11,554 bases of DNA from positions 1 through 11,554 of the forward strand of contig JBPCTQ010000305.1 in assembly GCA_051011595.1 (NCBI GenBank). The letters are read 5' to 3'. Of this stretch, positions 1 to 5,432 are shown piece by piece. The notes beneath the pieces are model-generated. The model had not been told where the DNA came from, made no database searches, and saw nothing but the letters and a program-made list of their open reading frames with translations. Made by a program: the position numbers and the translations under genes. Origin of the DNA: JAOUEE01 sp051011595 (lineage in GTDB: Bacteria > Actinomycetota > Acidimicrobiia > Acidimicrobiales > SHLQ01). Each line of letters starts with the position of its first letter. The stretch's first letter is position 1.

Positions 1-17
1 GGGCCGGGAGTAGGGAG

Positions 18-845
18 TCAGGCGGCGGGCCAGAAGAACCCGCCCGCGGTGCCGGGCCCGGTGTGGGCGGCGATGCTGGGTCCGACCCGATAGCGGGTCA
101 CCTCCACCACGTGGTCGAGTGCCGCCAGGTGCCGTTCGAGGAACTCACAGAACACCGCGGTGGCGGGGTCGGCCAGGCACACCGCGGCTCGGATGGGTCC
201 TGGTGCCTCGGCGAAGGGACGGAGCAAGAGCTGGTTGAGTTCGTCGACGCTGTCGCCGGTGCCGACGACGTCGATGTCGGCGCCGATTCCGGTGTAGACC
301 GCCGCTGGTTCGTCCACCAGCAGATCGGCCGACACCCGACCACCGGCCGACACGAAGTCGAGGCCCTGGAGCAGCACCGATGTGGCGATGTGAGGCCCCA
401 GCTCCCTGGCTCTTGTCACCGCATCATCGAGCGCACCACCCGACTCGAGGGCGGCGGCGGCCTCCCAGAGGCAGGCGGCGATCCCGAACGAGGCGGTGCC
501 GCTGTCGACGATGTGGACCGGCACCTCCACCAGGTCGGCGGCCAGGGTGGCGCTGTTCACGCAGCCGCTGAACTCGGACCCGACGAGCACTGCCACGATC
601 TCGTCGACCCCTCGCCCGGTGAGGGACCGGTAGGCGGAGGCGAACTCTCCCGGTGAGGGTTGGGCCGTCTTGATGGTGGGTGGGGGATCGGTGAGCAGGC
701 AATAGAACTGGTCGGCGGTGAGGTCGACGCCCTCGCGGTAGTCGTCGGCGTCGATGCTGACCGTGACGGGTACCACTTCGATGTCGTAGCGGTCGCGGAG
801 ATCGTCGGGGAGCTGTGAGCTCGAGTCGGTGAGAAGTCCGATCAT
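18..845 (-). CDS. DegV family fatty-acid-binding protein (FakB-like)
   Basis: A 275-residue protein with the whole DegV pattern. It has an N-terminal TDSS (residues 6-9), TAQPS (60-64) in the place of the usual T-S-x-P-S fatty-acid-carboxylate loop, a SxxSG-type loop near residue 90, a DSGTAS segment, a GGRVS segment and a C-terminal HTGPG motif (His about 261). In the family these proteins bind a free fatty acid in a buried pocket. The best-studied members (FakB) present it to the kinase FakA, which makes acyl-phosphate. The ATG start lies 15 nt after the plsY stop, so it is almost certainly the second gene of a plsY operon with no promoter of its own. That pairing fits, because PlsY consumes acyl-phosphate. 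The family is certain. The FakB role is inferred, since no FakA is in the window. Confidence 0.9.
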   Translation of the reverse strand: MIGLLTDSSSQLPDDLRDRYDIEVVPVTVSIDADDYREGVDLTADQFYCLLTDPPPTIKTAQPSPGEFASAYRSLTGRGVDEIVAVLVGSEFSGCVNSATLAADLVEVPVHIVDSGTASFGIAACLWEAAAALESGGALDDAVTRARELGPHIATSVLLQGLDFVSAGGRVSADLLVDEPAAVYTGIGADIDVVGTGDSVDELNQLLLRPFAEAPGPIRAAVCLADPATAVFCEFLERHLAALDHVVEVTRYRVGPSIAAHTGPGTAGGFFWPAA

Positions 846-860
846 GGAGTGGGAACCCGG

Positions 861-1475
861 TCAGGCCTCAGGAATTTCCTCGACGCCCTCTTGGAGGAAC
901 CGGGCCACGATGATGGCGCTGCTGGCGGCGGCGGCCACCGGCAGCGCGACGGTGGGTTCGGGTCCCCACAGAGTGGGCCAGCCCCGGCGCCACCACAGCA
1001 GGGCCGAGGTGGTCCATGCGACGGCGGCCACGGCGGTGGCCGCGAAGGTGCGCCGCTTCCACGCCGGCACGGCGGCGGTGGCCCCGGCCACGGCGAAATC
1101 GATGGGGAAGTAGGTGGGGAAGGTGCCCAGCACCTGCCCGACGCTGGTGGCCACTCCCTTGCCACCATCGAATCCCGTCCAAACCGGGTAGCAGTGTCCG
1201 AGCACAGCCGAGGTGGCCGCCACGTGGCTGCCGGTGCCGCCGGCGATGACCAGCCCGGCCCGGGCCGCGAGGAATCCTTTGCCGACGTCGGCGGCCAGCA
1301 CCGCAGTACCCCACTTCTTGCCGATGACAAGACTGGTGTTCAGTGCGCCGGGGTTGCCGGTGCCGGTGTGATGGAGATCGACCGATCCGTGGGTGGCCGC
1401 CCGAGCGGCCAGATCGGCCGATGGCAAGGTGCCGGCCAGGTAGCCGGTCGCCGCCGCGAGCAAGGAGCGCCACAT
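861..1475 (-). CDS. plsY: Glycerol-3-phosphate acyltransferase PlsY
   Basis: A 204-residue integral membrane protein, a normal length for PlsY. PlsY moves the acyl group from acyl-phosphate to sn-glycerol-3-phosphate, giving lysophosphatidic acid, the first step of phospholipid synthesis. Three family motifs are visible: GTLPS (15-19, counterpart of GSIPS), the phosphate loop GTGNPGALN (38-46) followed by GKKWG, and LGHCYPV...GFDGGKGVAT (92-110). D63 and K66-G67 match the D-xx-KG motif. Hydrophobic Ala/Val/Leu segments lie between the motifs, as expected for a multi-span membrane protein. Pro at residue 42, where Ile is common, is a mild variation. The ATG at 1475 follows a TACCGT box by 7 nt, suggesting a leaderless transcript. 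It is the first gene of an operon with the DegV gene and is divergent from tRNA-Glu. Confidence 0.9.
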   Translation of the reverse strand: MWRSLLAAATGYLAGTLPSADLAARAATHGSVDLHHTGTGNPGALNTSLVIGKKWGTAVLAADVGKGFLAARAGLVIAGGTGSHVAATSAVLGHCYPVWTGFDGGKGVATSVGQVLGTFPTYFPIDFAVAGATAAVPAWKRRTFAATAVAAVAWTTSALLWWRRGWPTLWGPEPTVALPVAAAASSAIIVARFLQEGVEEIPEA

Positions 1476-1482
1476 GGTGCCG

Positions 1483-1488
1483 ACGGTA
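1483..1488 (-). promoter_or_regulatory. Probable -10 box of plsY, leaderless start
   Basis: TACCGT on the minus strand lies 7 nt upstream of the plsY ATG. A TANNNT hexamer at this distance places the transcription start at or next to the start codon. No convincing -35 or Shine-Dalgarno sequence is seen. Confidence 0.45.
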
Positions 1489-1525
1489 GCGTTTCAGTCG
1501 GGCGCGCAGCAGCGGACACGGTCGC

Positions 1526-1531
1526 TACGCT
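1526..1531 (+). promoter_or_regulatory. Possible -10 box of tRNA-Glu
   Basis: TACGCT ends 9 nt before the first base of the tRNA, a suitable distance for initiation at or just before the mature 5' end. No clear -35 hexamer was found 16-18 nt upstream. Confidence 0.35.
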
Positions 1532-1540
1532 TGTCGGGCC

Positions 1541-1613
1541 GCCCCGTTCGTCCAGCGGCCTAGGACGCCGGCCTTTCACGCCGGTAACACGGGTTCGAAT
1601 CCCGTACGGGGTA
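1541..1613 (+). tRNA. tRNA-Glu (anticodon UUC)
   Basis: A full 73-nt cloverleaf can be folded by eye. The acceptor stem is GCCCCGT (1541-1547) with ACGGGGT (1606-1612), with a G-U first pair. The D-arm lies at 1550-1566. The anticodon stem is CCGGC/GCCGG (1568-1572 with 1580-1584) and holds a seven-base loop CTTTCAC whose anticodon TTC (1575-1577) reads GAA/GAG. The T-arm is ACGGG-TTCGAAT-CCCGT (1589-1605). A1613 is the discriminator. The 3' CCA is not encoded and must be added after transcription, as is common in actinobacteria. It stands alone, with no neighbouring tRNA. Confidence 0.97.
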
Positions 1614-1618
1614 CTGAC

Positions 1619-1645
1619 GGTTCGAGTCGCGGGGCGACTCGAACC
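1619..1645. terminator. Perfect 12-bp hairpin, probable bidirectional terminator
   Basis: GGTTCGAGTCGC (1619-1630) and GCGACTCGAACC (1634-1645) are exact reverse complements around a GGG loop. It begins 5 nt after tRNA-Glu and lies between the tRNA (plus) and the end of the selenoprotein gene (minus), so it could stop transcripts from both sides. There is no T-tract on either strand, so it would be a U-less terminator of the type proposed for high-GC actinobacteria. The arm GGTTCGAGTC resembles the tRNA T-arm sequence just upstream. Confidence 0.55.
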
Positions 1646-1669
1646 CTTACCGAGTTCTTCGAAGTCCGA

Positions 1670-1714
1670 TCTGGCGTCAGTTGTGCGGTCCTGAGCAGCT
1701 TGAGGGACGCCAGA
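1670..1714. terminator. Long-loop inverted repeat downstream of the selenoprotein gene
   Basis: TCTGGCGTC (1670-1678) and GACGCCAGA (1706-1714) are a perfect 9-bp inverted repeat with a 27-nt loop. It lies 25 nt beyond the stop codon of the minus-strand selenoprotein gene. It may act with the tighter hairpin at 1619-1645 in terminating that transcript or protecting its 3' end. There is no T-run, so the role is uncertain. Confidence 0.3.
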
Positions 1715-1738
1715 ACCGTCCAGGGTCCGATCAATTGG

Positions 1739-3472
1739 TCAGATTCGGCAGACCAGGTCGTCGGAGTACGAACGGTCGATGGGTTTGGCGGTGTAATCGC
1801 CGTGGGGTCCGTCGTTGCTCATGACATAGGCGTTGGTTCGGCTGGGGTCGCCGGCCACGGCGATCACGAACTTGCCGGGTTCGGTCACGATCGGCACCAA
1901 ACGGGCGGGATCGTCGGACTCGGCGAACGCGGCGGTCACATGGCCGGCCTCGGCCAACTCGACCAGGGTGCGGCGCCCGGCGGTGAGGTTGCTCCATTCG
2001 CCGATCAACTGCTCGAACCGGCGGGCCGGCATTCGGGCTTGGTCGAACAGGGCCTGGCGAACATCGTCCTTGGACCAACCGGCTCGCGCGAAGGTGCGGG
2101 CCAGGATCGGTGACAACACCAGCAACGGCCGGAATTGGCCCTGGCCCAACCCGTATACGTGGGTGAGATCCCATCCGCTGACCCGAGTGAGCGCATCGGC
2201 CAGGTAGGGGAGGATCTCGTCGGGGCTCGACCCGAACACGCTGCCCACGATGATCCCGCTGTTGAAGCGGGCCATGGTGACCACATCGTCGTCGGCGGTG
2301 AACCCGAAGTCGGCCGAGACCGGGTCCCAGCCCAGCTCGGCCAGGGTGGCGGGGTCCTCGGCCAGCACCGTTCGAGTGGAGTTCCCGAACGTGGCTTTGT
2401 CGTGTTCATCGGCGGTGAACCCGAACACGTTGCGGAGGTACAGCCGCAACCAACGACCGACGCTGGTGTTGGCATGGACACCCTCGCGCAGAACCCCCGG
2501 GCCGGTGTTGAATCCCAGCTCGCCCACTGACGGGCCGTCGACGATCATGAGCGCATCGGCGCCGGTGGTGTTACCCGAGTGCTCCGCGCCGTACTGCGGG
2601 TCGGCCAGGATCTCGGCCGCCGCGATGAGCACCGGCAGCTGGGCCGGCGTACAACCGGTCATCACCGCGTTGACCGCGATCGACCAGATGGTGAGGTCGC
2701 GACCCGACGACTTGGCCACCCCCAGGCATCTCCAGGGATCGTGGCCCGACTCGGCCAGGTAGGCGTTCACCCGATCGACGGTGGGAGGGATGATGGGAAG
2801 ACCGTCGGACCAACCGCGGTCGACGAAGGCGGCGTTGATCTCGTCGATGGTGCCCGAAGCAGCAACCGCCAACGCGGTTGGTTCGATGCTCTGGTGGTCG
2901 TCGGTGGGGTCGAGCGGTGAGCGAGTGAGACCGTCGATGACCTGCTTCAGGGTGTGGTCGAGGAAGTTCTGTTCCATCTCGTCGGCGTTCTGGGCATCCA
3001 CATGTCCATGAGTGACGGCCAGTGCCAAGCCGTCGAAACCCAGCCCTCGACCCGTGGCCCGAGCCTGTCCTTCGAAGCCTTCACACACCATCGACACGGT
3101 GGGGTAGCCGGCGGCCTCGGCCGCAAGGGATGCCCGCATCACGGCGGGCGTGCAGCTACCTCAACAACCCATTCCCGACACGACCGCATCGATGTGGCGG
3201 GACGCCAGCGCCGCGGGCAGGCCATCGATGAACTCGCCCTCGTCGCCGCCGTGGCTGTTGCCGAACGTGTCGTAGCCGACGACCTCGAGTCCCGGAAAGG
3301 CCGCCACCAGTTCCCGTTCGAGTATCGGGAACAGCTCGTCGCCCCGGAAGACGTAGTCCCACACGAACGCGATACGTGCGCCATCGAGCGTGTCGAGTCG
3401 GTCGGCCGTACGTCGGGGTCCGATCCCCTGGGGCGACTTCGGCCACACCACGTCGTAGGTGGGTTCGCTCAT
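1739..3472 (-). CDS. UGSC-family selenoprotein, in-frame UGA (Sec104)
   Basis: One frame runs 577 residues from ATG 3472 to TGA 1739-1741 if the UGA at 3161-3163 is read as selenocysteine (residue 104). The motif there is M-G-C-U-G-S-C: Cys103, Sec104 and Cys107, the last two a thioredoxin-like UxxC pair. This is the UGSC motif that names a family of bacterial (seleno)proteins in which homologues have Sec or Cys. The N-terminal part (1 to about 185) is the UGSC-like domain. The C-terminal part (about 190-577) carries SDGLPIIPPT from residue 222 and Asn/Gly-rich stretches; its function is not known to me. A bacterial SECIS-like hairpin follows the UGA. The start is supported by AAGGAG 5 nt upstream. 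Without recoding, a caller would report a 103-residue fragment plus a GTG-started 467-residue ORF (3142 to 1739). A thiol/selenol redox role is inferred. It is divergent from the Lrp/AsnC gene. Confidence 0.87.
3132..3149 (-). promoter_or_regulatory. Bacterial SECIS-like hairpin for UGA recoding
   Basis: In the mRNA, GCCCGC (3149-3144) pairs perfectly with GCGGGC (3137-3132) around the six-base loop CGUGAU. The stem starts 11 nt after the UGA (3163-3161). The loop has G as its second base followed by U, with 18 nt between the UGA and that G. This agrees with the usual bacterial SECIS form: a short GC-rich stem with a guanine in the first two loop positions, close downstream of the UGA, read by SelB. 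The hairpin lies inside coding sequence (residues 108-114). Confidence 0.7.
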
Positions 3473-3568
3473 CGGTGCTCCTTGGTGTCGCAGTGATTCT
3501 GCTCCGTCCAGTCTGCCGATGTTGCCCCGGCAGCCGCTGGCCAATCCGGTCTCGATGGGCAGACGAAG

Positions 3569-3574
3569 TAGCAT
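3569..3574 (+). promoter_or_regulatory. Probable -10 box of the Lrp/AsnC gene
   Basis: TAGCAT lies 8 nt before the ATG at 3583, which fits a leaderless or nearly leaderless start like others in this window. It is in the 110-bp divergent region shared with the selenoprotein gene. No clear -10 for the selenoprotein direction was found there. Confidence 0.4.
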
Positions 3575-3582
3575 CGAATGCC

Positions 3583-4038
3583 ATGGATTCGATCGATCAC
3601 GCAATTCTGCGCCAACTCCAGGTGGATGGACGGCTCCCCAACAACGAGTTGGCGCACCGGGTCGGGCTCAGTCCCTCACCGTGCCTTCGCCGGGTTCGCA
3701 ACCTGGAGGCGGCCGGGGTCATCGATCGCTACGCCGCCCTGCTCGACCCCGGCATGGTGGGATGCAACTACGAACCCCTGGTCTGGGTCACCCTCACCGA
3801 GGTGACGCGGGCGTCGATGCTCGAGTTCGAGACCGCCGTGCAATCGATCCCCGAGGTGGTGGAGGTGATGCGCATGATGGGCCAACCCGACTACCTGCTG
3901 CGCATCGTCACCACCGACCCCGACGCCTTCGAGGTCCTCTACATCGACACCCTGGCCGCCCTACCCCACGTGCAGGGCCTCACCTCACAGTTGGCCATGA
4001 AGGTCGTGAAGCGGACCCACGAACTGCCGATCGGCTGA
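3583..4038 (+). CDS. Lrp/AsnC family transcriptional regulator
   Basis: A 151-residue protein of standard Lrp/AsnC length. It opens with the typical MDSIDHAIL...LQVDGRL, then a winged HTH with the hallmark SxxPCLRRVRxLExxGVI segment. A RAM ligand-binding and oligomerisation domain follows (LVWVTL...GQPDYLLRI...LPHVQGLTSQLAMK). Family members bind DNA as dimers or higher oligomers and sense small molecules, often amino acids. The ATG at 3583 was chosen because it begins exactly at the family N-terminus and is preceded by TAGCAT. The frame stays open further upstream only by chance. It is divergent from the selenoprotein gene with 110 bp between them. Lrp/AsnC proteins often regulate themselves and their divergent neighbour, so it is a candidate regulator of the selenoprotein. 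That link is inference. Confidence 0.92.
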   Translation: MDSIDHAILRQLQVDGRLPNNELAHRVGLSPSPCLRRVRNLEAAGVIDRYAALLDPGMVGCNYEPLVWVTLTEVTRASMLEFETAVQSIPEVVEVMRMMGQPDYLLRIVTTDPDAFEVLYIDTLAALPHVQGLTSQLAMKVVKRTHELPIG

Positions 4039-4049
4039 CCATCAGCCGA
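4031..4049 (+). terminator. Perfect 8-bp hairpin at the end of the Lrp/AsnC gene
   Basis: TCGGCTGA (4031-4038) and TCAGCCGA (4042-4049) are exact reverse complements around a CCA loop. The left arm contains the stop codon. No T-tract follows, so this would be a U-less terminator. It separates the regulator from the cyclic-nucleotide-binding gene. Confidence 0.45.
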
Positions 4050-4144
4050 CACCCCAGCTCGACGGCGGGCGTCGCCGGTTGCATCCAGGCCCGTTCCGGC
4101 ACCGAACTATCTGCTGAAACCAGTTCTAAAGGAATCGCTCCGAC

Positions 4145-4603
4145 ATGACGACTACGTACGCTGACCACCCCTTCGCCCACCAGGAGTCCCTGATGCCGGC
4201 CCCGTCCGCGTCCACCATGCCTGCCGCCCTGCCCCTATTCGCCGACGATTCGTCGCGCACCCAAGATCAGATCGACCGCTTGTTCACCGCTGTCGCGGTG
4301 CGAGCCGGACGGGTCCTCGTACACGAGGGTTCCGTCGGCCGCGAGTTCTTCGTGATCGCTGCGGGCACGGCAGTCGTGCGCCGCGGGCACGAGATCATCG
4401 GCGAACTGGACGAAGGCGACTTCTTCGGTGAGATGGCCCTGCTGGGCGAGGAACGCCGCACCGCTTCGGTGGTGGCCCTCACCGACATGGAGGTGCTCGT
4501 GGCCAATCCTCGCGAGTTCCGGGCCCTCCTCCAGGTGTCGCCCCGCTTCGCTGAGTCGATGGAGCATGCCTACGAATCGCGGCTGCTCGCCCTCGCCTCC
4601 TGA
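4145..4603 (+). CDS. Stand-alone cyclic nucleotide-binding domain protein
   Basis: A 152-residue protein that is almost entirely one CRP-type cNMP-binding beta-roll. The phosphate-binding cassette is FFGEMALLGEERRTASV, with G95 and E96 (ribose contact in the family) and R105 before T-A-S (phosphate contact), so it looks able to bind a cyclic nucleotide. No DNA-binding helix-turn-helix follows, no kinase or transport domain is attached, and there is no membrane segment. It may therefore be a soluble sensor that acts through a partner. Two starts are possible. ATG 4145 has AAAGGA 11 nt upstream. ATG 4193 (residue 17) has AGGAG at 4182-4186 with ideal spacing and would drop a low-complexity N-terminus; it may be the true start. 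No target can be named. Confidence 0.82.
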   Translation: MTTTYADHPFAHQESLMPAPSASTMPAALPLFADDSSRTQDQIDRLFTAVAVRAGRVLVHEGSVGREFFVIAAGTAVVRRGHEIIGELDEGDFFGEMALLGEERRTASVVALTDMEVLVANPREFRALLQVSPRFAESMEHAYESRLLALAS

Positions 4604-4633
4604 CGGGGCGACTGCGGTGACGCCCGGCTGACC

Positions 4634-4639
4634 TACAGT
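4634..4639 (+). promoter_or_regulatory. Probable -10 box of the SDR gene, leaderless GTG start
   Basis: TACAGT is followed by 6 nt and then the GTG at 4646. There is no Shine-Dalgarno between them, so transcription would begin at the start codon. This supports the GTG as the true start. Confidence 0.5.
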
Positions 4640-4645
4640 CGACGG

Positions 4646-5386
4646 GTGTTCGATCTGAGCAGCCGCACCGCCCTGGTCACCGGGGCCGGACAATCGGTGG
4701 GCCAGGGGATCGCCGAGACCCTGGCCGCCGCCGGCGCCCACGTGGTGGTCAACGACATCGTCGGTGAGCGGGCCGACGCCGTGGCCGAGGCCATTACGGC
4801 CGCCGGCGGATCGGCTGAGGTCAGTGCCTTCGATGTGACCGACCTCGACTCACTCACGACTGCCGTCGACGGCGTCGGCCCCATTGACATCGTGGTGAAC
4901 AACGCGGGCAACGGCGGGGCCCAGGGCATGGTGCCGAAACCGTTCGTCGACATGACCCCCACCGATTGGGAAGGTCCCATTCGGGTCAATCTCTACGGCG
5001 TCCTCAACACAACCCACGCCCTGCTGGGGGCCATGACCGAGCGGGGCTGGGGACGGTTGATCACCATCTCGTCGGGGGCCGGCAGCATCGGCGTGGGCAT
5101 CGGGGTCAGCCCCTACTCGGCGGCCAAGGGTGGGGCCCAGGCGTTCATGCGCTCGATCGCCATCGAGGTGGCCAAGACCGGCGTCACCGCCAACTCGGTG
5201 GCCCTCGGTCTCATGGAGAACGTGGCCGGTGGTGACGTCACCGGCCCGATGTCGCGGGGAATCCCCGTCGGTCGGCTCGGGTCGCCGGCCGACGTCGCCG
5301 CCATGTGTCTGTACCTGGCGTCCGACGAAGCGGCCTGGGTCACCGGCCAGACCATGCACGTCAACGGAGGCAACGTCACCACCTGA
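4646..5386 (+). CDS. SDR family NAD(P)-dependent oxidoreductase
   Basis: A 246-residue classical short-chain dehydrogenase/reductase of normal length. It has the Rossmann glycine motif TGAGQSVGQG (12-21), Asp37 at the end of the second strand (usually a sign of NAD rather than NADP preference), NNAG (85-88), Asn115, Ser143, and the catalytic YxxxK at Tyr157/Lys161. The C-terminal GRLGSPADVA...LASDEAAWVTGQ...VNGG is the usual FabG-like ending. The reaction is reversible oxidation of a hydroxyl to a ketone; the substrate cannot be read from sequence. The GTG start at 4646 begins right at the family N-terminus and is preceded by TACAGT at 6 nt. It lies 46 nt before the P450 gene, whose own -10-like box suggests a separate start point, though read-through is possible. 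Confidence 0.93.
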   Translation: MFDLSSRTALVTGAGQSVGQGIAETLAAAGAHVVVNDIVGERADAVAEAITAAGGSAEVSAFDVTDLDSLTTAVDGVGPIDIVVNNAGNGGAQGMVPKPFVDMTPTDWEGPIRVNLYGVLNTTHALLGAMTERGWGRLITISSGAGSIGVGIGVSPYSAAKGGAQAFMRSIAIEVAKTGVTANSVALGLMENVAGGDVTGPMSRGIPVGRLGSPADVAAMCLYLASDEAAWVTGQTMHVNGGNVTT

Positions 5387-5420
5387 GGCCGGCCGCTGGC
5401 TGCGCCCCACAACCCGGCAC

Positions 5421-5426
5421 TACGTT
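5421..5426 (+). promoter_or_regulatory. Probable -10 box of the P450 operon, leaderless start
   Basis: TACGTT is followed by 6 nt and then the ATG at 5433, the same spacing as at the SDR gene. There is no Shine-Dalgarno before the ATG. It would drive the three-gene P450 operon from a start at the initiation codon. Confidence 0.5.
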
Positions 5427-5432
5427 CGGGCC

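Noticed and set aside
63..656. Plus-strand open frame of 197 residues opposite the DegV gene
   Set aside because: Antisense shadow with no recognisable domain; the minus strand holds a complete DegV protein.
849..1694. Long plus-strand open frame opposite plsY and across the tRNA
   Set aside because: Gly/Arg-rich low-complexity shadow of plsY that reads through a tRNA gene; typical of high-GC antisense frames.
3491..3501. CAGTGATTCTG as an Lrp/AsnC operator in the divergent region
   Set aside because: It has only a 3-bp inverted repeat (CAG/CTG) and a loose resemblance to the Lrp consensus; not enough to call a site.
1739..3604. Reading the UGA-split gene as a pseudogene with a nonsense mutation
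   Set aside because: The UGA falls exactly at the U of a C-U-G-S-C motif, a SECIS-like hairpin follows it, and no other damage is seen in the frame.
4063..4077. CGGCG/CGCCG hairpin downstream of the Lrp gene
   Set aside because: Only 5 bp in very GC-rich sequence; the 8-bp hairpin at 4031-4049 is the better terminator candidate.
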